Positions 34,974 to 43,183 of a stretch of 64,000 nucleotides of DNA are shown piece by piece. The notes below the pieces were generated by a model. That model made no database searches and was not told where the DNA came from. It saw only the letters and a list, made by a program, of their open reading frames with translations. Within the stretch, counting starts at the first letter, position 1, and every line of letters begins with the position of its first letter. Where the stretch lies: NCBI RefSeq assembly GCF_036347055.1, contig NZ_CP108882.1:6870001-6934000 (forward strand). The letters run 5' to 3'. The position numbers were made by a program, and so were the translations under genes. This DNA is from Streptomyces sp. NBC_00820. GTDB lineage: Bacteria > Actinomycetota > Actinomycetes > Streptomycetales > Streptomycetaceae.

Positions 34974-35505
34974 CTGATGGGTTCCAAGGAAGTGGGCAAG
35001 GGGATTCCGTGACCCTCTCGCGAGGTGTTCGGTGCACAGTACACACCGTCATTGATCGATCTCGCACTGTTGGGCGGCAAGTTGTTCCGAAAATGATCAA
35101 GGACTGGTCGGCTTGCGTACGGACTGTCGGAAATGCCTTACGTCAGGGGCAAGTTGACCAGGCAGGGTGGCGGGTGGCGGCCCCGGTCACCCGGCGTCCG
35201 TACCCCCTTCGGCGTGCACGCCGTGGGCGGGGTTCGGCGCGGCGGTACGGGTCTCGGTCCGCACGGCGGTACGGGTCTCGGTCCGCACGGTGGCACGGGT
35301 CTTGGTCCGTGCGGTGGTACGGGTCTTGGTCCGTGCGGCGGCACGGCGGCGCGCCGGCGTGAGCGCTCGGGGCGTGAGGTGCGGGGCGCAGGGGTGCGGT
35401 GGCCGCCTGCCGGGGCGCCGCGATCGCGACGGGAGGGTCGGGGCGGCCTCGCCGCGGTCCTACGGCCGGGATGTCAGGCCGGGGCGCCGCGAAGGACGCC
35501 CCGGC
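34974..35505. other. Intergenic region with conservon promoter and minisatellite
   Basis: Between the divergently leaving cvnA (minus) and the 3' end of the IclR gene there are 532 bp. The part next to cvnA (34974-35100) is comparatively A+T-rich and should hold the conservon promoter. The rest is GC-rich and dominated by a 24-bp tandem repeat. Open frames across the repeat exist on both strands, but I do not believe them to be genes. Confidence 0.5.
35241..35336. repeat. Four 24-bp tandem repeats
   Basis: Units at 35241, 35265, 35289 and 35313; the first two are identical and the last two carry C-to-T and A-to-G type changes. A fifth, decayed unit follows. The period of eight codons makes both strands look coding (GGTGLGPH on plus, PPHGPRPV on minus). 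Confidence 0.85.
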
Positions 35506-36267
35506 TCAAGGTGACACGCGCGCGGCGACGTCCTCCACGCACTCCAGCAAGGCGGGCGCGTGCGCGCGGAGTTGGCCCTCGTCGGTGAGGATCACCGTGG
35601 CGGCGAGGGAGATGGCCAGGGGCTGGGAGCCCTCGGGCATGCCGGGCAGCGCTGCCGCGATCGAGCGCACCCCGATCTCGTTCGCCTCGTCGACCTCGGC
35701 CCAGCCGCGCCGTCGTACGAGTGCCAGCTCGGCGCGGAGCAGGTCGGGGTCGGTGACCGTGCGCGGGGTCACCGCCGCGAGCGGCTCCGACAGCAGGCGC
35801 TCGCGGTCCTCCTCCGGCAGTCCGGCGACGAGCGCCTTGCCGAGGGAGGTGGCGTGCCAGGGGTTGCGGGTTCCCTCCGCACTGCGCAACTGGAGGTGCT
35901 GGGTGCCCTGGACGGAGAGGACGAGCAGGACGTCGGCGCCCTGGAGGACGCCCGCGATGACGGGCAGGCCGGTGCGCGCGGCGAGCCGGCGCATCGGAGC
36001 CGCGGCGGCGGAGTAACCGGCGGGCGAGCGCTGGAAACCGCGCGACAGCTCCAGTACGCGCGAGCCCAGGGCGTAGCGCCGGGTGTCCTCGTCGTACGCG
36101 GCGAACCGTTCCTCGACGAGCCGGCCCAGGATGCGGTGGGCGCTGCTGACGGGGAGGTGCGCGGCGCGGGCGGCGGCGCTCACGCCGAGGCCGGCGGGGT
36201 GCTCGGCCAGTACGGTGAGCAGCCGCAGCCCCCGGCCCAGCATGTCGTCGCCGGATGGTGTGGTCAC
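35506..36267 (-). CDS. IclR-family transcriptional regulator
   Basis: A 253-residue regulator. The N-terminal winged helix (GLGVSAAARAAHLPVSSAHR, residues about 28-47) is followed by the IclR effector domain with NPWHATSLGKALVAGLP and WAEVDEANEIGVRSIAA, the usual ligand-pocket motifs. It is the downstream neighbour of an MFS carrier, with a 2-hydroxyacid dehydrogenase divergent from that carrier, and a dyad lies in between. It probably represses the uptake and oxidation of an organic acid. GTG start at 36267. Confidence 0.9.
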   Translation of the reverse strand: MTTPSGDDMLGRGLRLLTVLAEHPAGLGVSAAARAAHLPVSSAHRILGRLVEERFAAYDEDTRRYALGSRVLELSRGFQRSPAGYSAAAAPMRRLAARTGLPVIAGVLQGADVLLVLSVQGTQHLQLRSAEGTRNPWHATSLGKALVAGLPEEDRERLLSEPLAAVTPRTVTDPDLLRAELALVRRRGWAEVDEANEIGVRSIAAALPGMPEGSQPLAISLAATVILTDEGQLRAHAPALLECVEDVAARVSP

Positions 36268-36291
36268 CGTGTGCGCCTCCGTCGTTCTGTG

Positions 36292-36336
36292 CCGCTGCTG
36301 CCGCTGCTGCCGCTGCTGCCGCTGCTGCCGCTGCTG
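36292..36336. repeat. Five 9-bp repeats upstream of the IclR gene
   Basis: Five exact copies of CCGCTGCTG, followed by a partial unit, sit 25 bp upstream of the IclR start codon, in its 5' leader or promoter. Length change here could alter expression. GGGGCC repeats follow at about 36360-36385. Confidence 0.85.
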
Positions 36337-36436
36337 CCGCTTGTGTCTGGGTCTGTTGCCGGGGCCGGGGCCGGGGCCGGTGGGGTGGGGTGCGGCGGCC
36401 GTCGTACGTACGCCGGGCCGGCCGCCGCTTCGACGA

Positions 36437-37777
36437 TCACCGTACCGGGGCCGGCCGGGCGGTCACGGGCCTGGGCTCGGGCACGGCCAGGGTCAGTCCG
36501 GCGGCGATCAGGGCGCACACCGCCATCAGCCCGAAGGCGCCCGCGTCGCCCAGCTGGGTTCCGCGCACCCAGCCGACCAGGTAGGTCCCGGCGAAGGAGC
36601 CGAGTGCGCCGAAGGAGTTGACCAGCGCGACGGCGGCACCCGCGATCCCGGGCGGGGCGAGGGTCGTGACGAGCGCGAAGTACGGGCCGTACGGCGCGTA
36701 CAGGCACAGGCCCGCCACCACGAGCAGGGCGAGGGCGAGCGGGAAGTTGCCGCCGGCCGCGTAGGAGGCGAGCAGGGCGAGTCCGCCGCAGGCCAGCCAC
36801 GGCCACACGGCCACCCGCCGCCGCCCGCTGCGGTCGGACAGGCGGGAGTTGAGCAGCATCGCGCCGGCCGCGCAGGCGTACGGGATCGCGGTGAGCAGTC
36901 CGGTGGCGCCGATGCCCTCGCCGGAGCCCTTCTTGATGATGGCCGGGAGCCAGAAGACGAAGCCGTACATGCCGAAGGACCAGAAGAAGTACTGCGTGGC
37001 CATGGTGAGCACCGCGGGGGAGCGCAGCACCCTGCCGTACCGCTCGCGCAGCGTGCCTGTCACCGGCGGTGCGGCGGCCTGTTCCGCGGCCAGGTCGGCG
37101 CGCAGCAGGGCGAGTTCGTGCTCGGGCAGTCCGGGAGCCTGCTCGGGGCGGTCCTTGACGAGCCACAGGCAGCACAGGCCCCACAGCACCGAGGGCACCC
37201 CCTCGGCGATGAACATCACGCGCCAGTCGGAGACCGAGACCAGCCAGCCGGACACCGCCGACAGCCACATCACGGTGACCGGATTGCCCAGGATCAGGAA
37301 GGTGTTGGCCCGCCCGCGCTCGCCGCGCGTGAACCAGCGTCCGAGCAGCATGACCATCGACGGCAGCACCGCGCCCTCGACGACACCCAGCGCGAAGCGG
37401 ACCGCGATCAGCTGGGCGGGGCTGCTCAGCAGACCCTGCGTCACGGCGAGCAGCCCCCAGGCCACGGTCGACCAGGCGACCAGCCGGCGGGCGCTGCGCT
37501 GCTCGGCGTAGATCGTCCCCGGGATCTGGAAGAAGAAGTAGCCGAGGAAGAACGAGGCCGCGATGAGGGAGTCGGCGCTGGCGGACAGCCGCAGGTCGTC
37601 GGCCATGCCGCCGGCGGACGCGATCGCGTAGTTGGACTTGTCGAGATAGGCGAGCGAGTACGTGACGAACGCGACCGGCATCAGGTACCGGGCGCGCGCC
37701 GACCGCCAGAATCCGGTGGGCGCGGGCACCGCCGGCTGCGTCGCGGCGGTGTCGGTGGCGGGTGACGTCGCTGTCAT
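36437..37777 (-). CDS. MFS transporter, anion:cation symporter (ACS) type
   Basis: A 446-residue carrier with 12 predicted membrane helices. The first helix YLMPVAFVTYSLAYLDKSNYAIA carries the DKxNxG-like ACS motif, and RFALGVVEGAVLPS is the conserved fourth-helix region. ACS carriers import organic anions such as phthalate, tartrate, glucarate or allantoate. It is flanked by an IclR regulator and a divergent 2-hydroxyacid dehydrogenase, which favours a hydroxy- or keto-acid substrate. Confidence 0.88.
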   Translation of the reverse strand: MTATSPATDTAATQPAVPAPTGFWRSARARYLMPVAFVTYSLAYLDKSNYAIASAGGMADDLRLSASADSLIAASFFLGYFFFQIPGTIYAEQRSARRLVAWSTVAWGLLAVTQGLLSSPAQLIAVRFALGVVEGAVLPSMVMLLGRWFTRGERGRANTFLILGNPVTVMWLSAVSGWLVSVSDWRVMFIAEGVPSVLWGLCCLWLVKDRPEQAPGLPEHELALLRADLAAEQAAAPPVTGTLRERYGRVLRSPAVLTMATQYFFWSFGMYGFVFWLPAIIKKGSGEGIGATGLLTAIPYACAAGAMLLNSRLSDRSGRRRVAVWPWLACGGLALLASYAAGGNFPLALALLVVAGLCLYAPYGPYFALVTTLAPPGIAGAAVALVNSFGALGSFAGTYLVGWVRGTQLGDAGAFGLMAVCALIAAGLTLAVPEPRPVTARPAPVR

Positions 37778-37801
37778 CCCTGACCCCCTGTTTTCCGTGA
37801 G

Positions 37802-37818
37802 GTGGAAAGTGTTTCACT
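37802..37818. promoter_or_regulatory. Candidate IclR operator
   Basis: GTGGAAA-GTG-TTTCACT is an imperfect dyad in the 74-bp gap between the MFS and dehydrogenase start codons. Its GTGRAA/TTYCAC half-sites are of the kind bound by actinobacterial IclR proteins. It could control both directions. Confidence 0.5.
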
Positions 37819-37851
37819 GGACGGGAAGCACGGTACGAGAAGGAGAGTCCG

Positions 37852-38802
37852 ATGACCAGAGCCCTTCACCACTCCGCCACCGGCGTACTGCTCCCCTGGC
37901 CCGATCTGGACCGGGGGTACGGCCCCTGGCCCCCGGGGGTGGAGGTGCACGTCTGGGACGGCGTGACGCCGGACGGCGAACCCGCCGAGGACGCGCTGGC
38001 CCGCATCGGGCTGTGGGTCATGCCCTACGCCGTGCCCGACGCCGCACGCCTGCTGCCCCGGCTGCCGCACCTGCGGGCGGTGCAGTCGCTCAGCGCCGGT
38101 GTCGAGAAACTCCTGCCGCTCCTGCCCGCCGGGGTCACCCTGCACAACGGCCGCGGCCTGCACGACGCCTCCACCGCCGAGCACGCCCTCGGGCTGATGC
38201 TCGCCGCGCAGCGGGACCTCCCGCGGTGGGTCACCGACCAGGCCGCCGGCCGCTGGGAACCCCACTTCACGCGCTCCCTCGCCGACGCCCGCGTGACGAT
38301 CGTCGGCTACGGCTCCATCGGTGCAGCCCTGGAGCGGCGCCTGCTCGCCTGCGAGGCCCAGGTCGTCCGGGTCGCCCGGCGCGCCCGCCCCGAGGAGGGC
38401 GTCCACGCCGTGGCCGACCTGCCCGGTCTGCTCCCGGAGACCGACATCGTCGTCCTCGTGCTGCCCGAGAACCCGGACACGGTCGGTCTCTTCGGGCCCA
38501 AGGAACTGGCCGCGCTGCCCGACGGAGCGCTCGTGGTCAACGTGGGCCGGGGCCGGACGCTCGACACCGAGGCCCTGCTCGCCGAGACGCGCGGCGGCAG
38601 GCTGCGCGCCGCCCTCGACGTCACCGACCCCGAGCCGCTGCCCGCCGACCACCCCTTGTGGCATGCCCCCGGGGTGCTCCTCACCCCCCACGTCGCCGGT
38701 GGCTCAGCCGCGTTCCGTCCCCGCGCGGAACGCCTCGTCGTCGACCAGGTCCGGCGCTTCGCCGCCGGGCAGCCGCTGCTCCACCCGTTCCCCCGCGACT
38801 GA
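37852..38802 (+). CDS. D-2-hydroxyacid dehydrogenase (NAD-dependent)
   Basis: A 316-residue oxidoreductase of the D-isomer-specific family. The nucleotide motif is VTIVGYGSIGAALERRL, the arginine region is VVNVGRGRTLDTEAL and the catalytic His region is TPHVAGGSAAF. Length is slightly short for the family, as in glyoxylate/hydroxypyruvate reductase types. AAGGAGAG precedes the ATG. Divergent from the MFS carrier and probably under the same IclR regulator. A strong terminator follows. Confidence 0.88.
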   Translation: MTRALHHSATGVLLPWPDLDRGYGPWPPGVEVHVWDGVTPDGEPAEDALARIGLWVMPYAVPDAARLLPRLPHLRAVQSLSAGVEKLLPLLPAGVTLHNGRGLHDASTAEHALGLMLAAQRDLPRWVTDQAAGRWEPHFTRSLADARVTIVGYGSIGAALERRLLACEAQVVRVARRARPEEGVHAVADLPGLLPETDIVVLVLPENPDTVGLFGPKELAALPDGALVVNVGRGRTLDTEALLAETRGGRLRAALDVTDPEPLPADHPLWHAPGVLLTPHVAGGSAAFRPRAERLVVDQVRRFAAGQPLLHPFPRD

Positions 38803-38817
38803 CCCGCCTGTCAGGAA

Positions 38818-38851
38818 AAGGGCCGGTGCACATCTGTGCGCACCGGCCCTT
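38818..38851 (+). terminator. Intrinsic terminator after the hydroxyacid dehydrogenase
   Basis: Perfect 12-bp stem AAGGGCCGGTGC (38818-38829) with its complement at 38840-38851 and a 10-nt loop, followed by TGCTGTTTT. It insulates the second conservon. The remaining sequence to 39151 is A+T-richer and should contain the conservon promoter. Confidence 0.85.
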
Positions 38852-39151
38852 GCTGTTTTCCGATGGCCATTTCTGATCGATTCAGATCGATTTCACTTTC
38901 CTTCGTCTCGGGAATTCGACGCGGTTATCGATCGGCCGTACGACGCTTAATACCAGAGCGGGATGCTGCGTGGGGGAGTTTGCCAACTGGCCTCCGAACG
39001 CCATGCGCAGGCAACTACCGTGAGTGTCCGTCGGGTGGCGCAAGGCCTGTTTCCGTCGGCTTTTCCCGCCGTCCGACACCGCGATCGCCCATGCCCGTAT
39101 CGCGCACCGCGCGTGGAATTCCAGGCCCGACGGACCAGTACGAGGACGCAG

Positions 39152-41539
39152 ATGTCTCATCTCCGTGCACCGGCCGCCCGAACCGACCGCAAAGAAGGCG
39201 GCCGGCACGGACGGCCGGTCGCCCGAACCGCTCCCGAACTGCCCGAGACACACATACGGCCCCAGCTCATGCGGCTCGCCGTGCTCCCGCCCGTCGCGGT
39301 CGCGCTCAGCGCCACCGCGGCCGTCATGTTCAGCATCCGTTCCACGGGAGCGCGTACCGGCATCACCCTCTGGGCGGTCCTGGCCGCGGCCGTCACCGTG
39401 ACCGTCGCGGGCATCCTCATCGCCGCCGTGGCCGCCGACCGCGCCGCCCGTTCGGTCACCGAGCGCGTCGGGGCCCTGCGCCGCAGCGCCGCGCGCGGCG
39501 AGGCCGACCTGCGGGGTCTCGTGGAGGCCATGCGCCGGGGCGACACCCCGCCGCAGCGCAAGCCGCGCCGCAGACCGCCCGCGGACGCGGACGACTTCGA
39601 GCTGCTCGCCGCCGACCTGGCGCGCGCGCACGACGGCGCAGTCACCGCCGTCGTGCAGGCCGCCCAGCTCTCCAGCCACACCGGCAGCGAGCAGAAGCTC
39701 GAAGTCTTCGTCAACCTCGCACGACGCCTCCAGTCCCTCGTGCACCGCGAGATCTCGATCCTCGACGACCTCGAGAACGAGATCGAGGACCCCGACCTGC
39801 TCAAGGGCCTCTTCCACGTCGACCACCTGGCGACCCGCATCCGCCGCCACGCCGAGAACCTCGCCGTCCTCGGCGGCGCGGTCTCCCGGCGGCAGTGGAG
39901 CAACCCCGTCGACATGACCGAGGTGCTGCGCTCCGCCATCGCCGAGGTCGAGCAGTACTCGCGGGTCAAACTGGTGCCGCCCATCGACGGCGAACTGCGC
40001 GGCCACGCCGTCGCCGACGTCATCCATCTGCTCGCCGAACTCGTCGAGAACGCCACGGTGTTCTCCGCGCCGCACACCCAGGTCCTGCTGCGCGCCAACC
40101 TCGTCACCTCCGGGCTCGCCGTGGAGGTCGAGGACCGCGGACTCGGCATGCCGGTCGGCGAACAGACCAGGATGAACGCCCTGCTCGCCGACCCCGACCA
40201 GGTCAACGTGGCCAGCCTCCTGGCCGACGGCCGCATCGGGCTGTACGTCGTCTCACAGCTCGCCCGCCGGCACGGCATCAGCGTGCGCCTGCAGACCAAC
40301 ATCTACGGCGGCGTCCAGGCCGTACTCGTCGTCCCGCAGGCGTTGCTGGGGACGGCGCCGGGTGTGCTTGGTGCGGGTGCGGGTGCGGGTGCGGGTGCGG
40401 GTGTCGGTACCGGTTTTGGTTCCGGTTCCGGTTCCGGTTCCGACACCGGTGTGCATGGGGTGCTGGAGGCGGCGGGGGACGCGCGGATGCCCGTCCCTCC
40501 GCAGCAACTTCCGTCCGGGGCGGACGCGGTGGCCAAGGCGGGCGTGAACGGTTCCGGTCAGCCACCGGCCACCGGCCGGCGGCGGCACGCGCAGCGCGGC
40601 GGCGGCAGGGGCGGTGCCGGGAAGAACGGCGGCGCCGAGAACGCGGGCACACCGCCGCCGCTCCCGGTACGGGGCGCCCAGGAGCAGCGGCCCAACCCTG
40701 CCGAGGCCGTCCCCGGCATCAGCGCCGAGCACCGTCCCGTGGTCGAGGCCCACGCCGGTGCCGTGCCCACCCCGCGCGACGGAGTGGTCCGCGGCACCAT
40801 GGACAAACCCCAACTGCCCCGCCGGCGCGCCCAGGAGCACATCGTGCCCCAGCTGCGCGGCGGCCCCGCCCCCCGCCAGGACGGTGACACGGTCCCCGGG
40901 CACGACCCCGGCCTGATGGCCGCCTTCCAGCGCGGGATCGGACTGGCCGAGGCACAGCAGCACATGGAGGCCGCGGAGTCGGCGGAGCAGGCGTACGGGG
41001 AGTCGTATCCCGTGGAGGCGGCGTACATGGAGCCGACACCCATGGGGGCGGCCCCTATGGAGCCGGCACACATTGAGGCGGCACCCATGGGGTCGGTGGA
41101 CGGCGTGCCGGCATACCTGGGTTCGGCGGACACGGATGCCGGGCACACAGACGCCGCGCACATGGATGCCGTGCACACGGACTCCGTGTCCATGGAGCCG
41201 GCCGACGGGGCGGCGTACGTCCTGGAGACGACAGGAACGAATTCCGCGCACATGAACTCCGCGCACATGGGTGTTGCGCACCTGAACGCGGCGCACATGA
41301 ACGCCGTGCACATGGGTTCCGCGCCCATGGAGCTGTCCTGCATCGAACCCGCGAACGGGGAGAGGACCTACACGGATCCCACGCCCGCATCCACCACCCC
41401 CGCATCCCCCACCCCCGTGGACCCCCTGAACGCGGTCCCCGCGTCTCAGCCGCACGTCCACACGCCGGCCCCCGCAGCCGCGCCCGACGCGGCGCCCGAG
41501 GCCGCCGGCCGATCCGACGGGAGCGCAACGGCCGGATGA
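39152..41539 (+). CDS. Conservon sensor-kinase-like ATPase CvnA with long repeat-rich tail
   Basis: A 795-residue membrane protein. Two hydrophobic segments (MRLAVLPPVAVALSATAAVM and LWAVLAAAVTVTVAGILIAA) precede a dimerisation region and a GHKL ATPase domain with LVENATVFSAPHT (N box) and EDRGLGMP (G1 box). The tail after about residue 395 is disordered. It has a GAGAGAGAG/GSGSGSGS stretch encoded by 6-bp repeats. From about residue 625 to 729 it has 17 five-residue units rich in His and Met. ATG 39152 is chosen for GAGGACG upstream; the frame is open back to 38963 but has no ribosome site there. It heads the second conservon. Confidence 0.88.
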   Translation: MSHLRAPAARTDRKEGGRHGRPVARTAPELPETHIRPQLMRLAVLPPVAVALSATAAVMFSIRSTGARTGITLWAVLAAAVTVTVAGILIAAVAADRAARSVTERVGALRRSAARGEADLRGLVEAMRRGDTPPQRKPRRRPPADADDFELLAADLARAHDGAVTAVVQAAQLSSHTGSEQKLEVFVNLARRLQSLVHREISILDDLENEIEDPDLLKGLFHVDHLATRIRRHAENLAVLGGAVSRRQWSNPVDMTEVLRSAIAEVEQYSRVKLVPPIDGELRGHAVADVIHLLAELVENATVFSAPHTQVLLRANLVTSGLAVEVEDRGLGMPVGEQTRMNALLADPDQVNVASLLADGRIGLYVVSQLARRHGISVRLQTNIYGGVQAVLVVPQALLGTAPGVLGAGAGAGAGAGVGTGFGSGSGSGSDTGVHGVLEAAGDARMPVPPQQLPSGADAVAKAGVNGSGQPPATGRRRHAQRGGGRGGAGKNGGAENAGTPPPLPVRGAQEQRPNPAEAVPGISAEHRPVVEAHAGAVPTPRDGVVRGTMDKPQLPRRRAQEHIVPQLRGGPAPRQDGDTVPGHDPGLMAAFQRGIGLAEAQQHMEAAESAEQAYGESYPVEAAYMEPTPMGAAPMEPAHIEAAPMGSVDGVPAYLGSADTDAGHTDAAHMDAVHTDSVSMEPADGAAYVLETTGTNSAHMNSAHMGVAHLNAAHMNAVHMGSAPMELSCIEPANGERTYTDPTPASTTPASPTPVDPLNAVPASQPHVHTPAPAAAPDAAPEAAGRSDGSATAG

Positions 41540-41673
41540 CCCCCGTCACTCCCACTCGCCGTCCGACCCGCGCCTCCCTTTCCACCCCCATCCCCACCCC
41601 CACCCCCACCGCGACCTCCACCCCCACTCCCAGCGCTCGCGCTGACCTTCGTACCCCAAGGAGTCGATCCACC

Positions 41674-42108
41674 ATGGCGAGCGATGCGCCGAGCGCCCAC
41701 GCGTCCGACCTCGACTGGCTGCTCAGCGGCCTCGTGCAGCGCGTACCGCACACCGGCAGCGCGGTGCTCCTGTCCTGCGACGGACTGGTGAAGGCCGTGC
41801 ACGGTCTCGACCCCGACAGCTCCGACCACATGGCGGCCCTGGCCTCCGGGCTGTACTCCCTCGGCCGGAGCGCGGGCATCCGGTTCGGCGACGGCGGGGA
41901 CGTCCGGCAGGTGGTCGTCGAGCTCGACTCGACGCTGCTGTTCGTCACCACGGCCGGCTCCGGCACCTGTCTCGCCGTGCTCGCAGGCAGGGAGGCCGAC
42001 GCCGCCGTGCTCGGCTACGAGATGGCGATGCTGGTCAAGAGCGTGCGCCCCTACCTGGTGACCGCCCCCCGGCAACACGCCGTCGAACCCACGGTGATGA
42101 GGCCTTGA
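41674..42108 (+). CDS. Roadblock/LC7 protein CvnB (second conservon)
   Basis: A 144-residue roadblock/LC7 protein with DLDWLLSGLVQRVPHTGSAVLLSCDGL as the first helix and strands. The ATG at 41674 follows AAGGAG and gives the standard MASDAP N-terminus. An in-frame ATG at 41536 overlaps the cvnA stop and would add a 46-residue Pro/Thr-rich tract that is probably not normally present. It is the GTPase-regulating partner in the conservon complex, and its stop overlaps the next start. Confidence 0.91.
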   Translation: MASDAPSAHASDLDWLLSGLVQRVPHTGSAVLLSCDGLVKAVHGLDPDSSDHMAALASGLYSLGRSAGIRFGDGGDVRQVVVELDSTLLFVTTAGSGTCLAVLAGREADAAVLGYEMAMLVKSVRPYLVTAPRQHAVEPTVMRP

Positions 42109-42482
42109 GCGTGGCCGCAGCCGGCGACGGGCCCTGGCTGGACGACGCGGCCGGGCGGCTGGTGCGCCCGTTCACGGTCAGCAACGGCCGTACCGAGCCG
42201 AGCATCGCCCTGGACCTGATGTCGCAGGTGATGGCCACCGGGGTCACCCCGCTCGGCTACCTCGGCCCCGAGCACGCGCAGGCGCTGAACCTGGGCCGCG
42301 CGCCCGTCTCGGTCGCCGAGGTCGCCGCGCATCTGAAACTGCCCGCCGTGGTCACCAAGGTGCTGCTCTCGGACCTCGTCGACTGCGGGGCGCTGACCAC
42401 CAAGCCCCCCGCGTTCCACCACAACCCCACTGACCGGTCTCTGCTGGAGGCAGTGCTCGATGGACTACGACGACAGCTCTGA
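42105..42482 (+). CDS. Conservon protein CvnC (DUF742, second conservon)
   Basis: A 125-residue DUF742 protein with PWLDDAAGRLVRPFTVSNG and a winged-helix-like LSVAEVAAHLKLPAVVTKVL type segment. Its start is a rare TTG (42105) overlapping the cvnB stop as TTGA; GTG 42111 is an alternative two codons in. The gene overlaps cvnD by 23 bp. Confidence 0.9.
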   Translation: MSVAAAGDGPWLDDAAGRLVRPFTVSNGRTEPSIALDLMSQVMATGVTPLGYLGPEHAQALNLGRAPVSVAEVAAHLKLPAVVTKVLLSDLVDCGALTTKPPAFHHNPTDRSLLEAVLDGLRRQL

Positions 42483-43059
42483 CCCGTTCCCCACCGCGCT
42501 CAAGATCCTGGTCGCGGGCGGGTTCGGGGTCGGCAAGACCACCTTCGTGGGAGCGGTCAGCGAGATCGCGCCGCTCAGCACGGAGGAACTGCTCACCACG
42601 GTCGGCGCAGCCACGGACAACCTCGACGGCATCGAGAACAAGGTCGAGACGACGGTCGCCATGGACTTCGGGCGGATCACGCTCGATCCGGAGCACGTCC
42701 TCTACCTGTTCGGCACGCCGGGGCAGGAGCGGTTCTGGTTCATGTGGGACGAGCTGTCGGAAGGGGCGCTCGGCGCGGTCATCCTCGCCGACACGCGCCG
42801 CCTGGAGGAGTGCTTCGCGGCCGTGGACTTCTTCGAGGAGCGCGGCCTCGGCTTCGTCATCGCCGTCAACGAGTTCGACGGTGCGTTCCGTTACGAACCG
42901 GACGAGGTGCGCGCGGCCCTCGACCTCGACCCCGGCATCCCGGTCGTCCGCTGCGACGCCCGGATCTCCAGCTCCGGTGTGCAGACCCTGCTCACCCTCG
43001 TACGTCATCTCATCGCCCACGCCCCGGCGCCCGCACCCAGCCACGGCGCCCACATGTGA
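42460..43059 (+). CDS. Conservon GTPase CvnD (second conservon)
   Basis: A 199-residue GTPase. The P-loop is GGFGVGKTTF, switch II is GTPGQERFWFMW, and the base-recognition site is VNEFDGA, closer to NKxD than in the first conservon. Its start lies inside cvnC. The stop codon falls in a 15-bp direct duplication. It is the output GTPase of the second conservon. Confidence 0.92.
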   Translation: MDYDDSSDPFPTALKILVAGGFGVGKTTFVGAVSEIAPLSTEELLTTVGAATDNLDGIENKVETTVAMDFGRITLDPEHVLYLFGTPGQERFWFMWDELSEGALGAVILADTRRLEECFAAVDFFEERGLGFVIAVNEFDGAFRYEPDEVRAALDLDPGIPVVRCDARISSSGVQTLLTLVRHLIAHAPAPAPSHGAHM

Positions 43060-43079
43060 CACCCCCACATGTGACACCC
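43050..43079. repeat. 15-bp tandem duplication over the cvnD stop codon
   Basis: CCACATGTGACACCC occurs at 43050-43064 and again at 43065-43079; the TGA of cvnD is inside the first copy. A third partial copy lies at 43112-43124. Each contains the palindrome CACATGTG. Confidence 0.75.
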
Positions 43080-43183
43080 CGCATCTGTCCCCTCTGCAGC
43101 CCCCATCTGCCCCCACATGTGACCCAGCCACACCGCCCACGGAGACGTCATATGAGGTACGCCCACAGCGACGGAGCACGGTC

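Noticed and set aside
35241..35336. CRISPR array
   Set aside because: Units are contiguous without spacers and there are no cas genes.
35133..35588. Repeat-bearing ORFs (GGTGLGPH on plus, PPHGPRPV on minus)
   Set aside because: Open only because the 24-bp repeat has a coding-compatible period; no ribosome site or family.
40253..41461. 402-residue minus-strand ORF with HVHGVHV repeats
   Set aside because: Antisense of the His/Met repeat of CvnA; the sense frame continues the ATPase domain.
41536..41673. 46-residue N-terminal extension of the second CvnB
   Set aside because: Pro/Thr low-complexity tract; the standard N-terminus and a ribosome site are at 41674.
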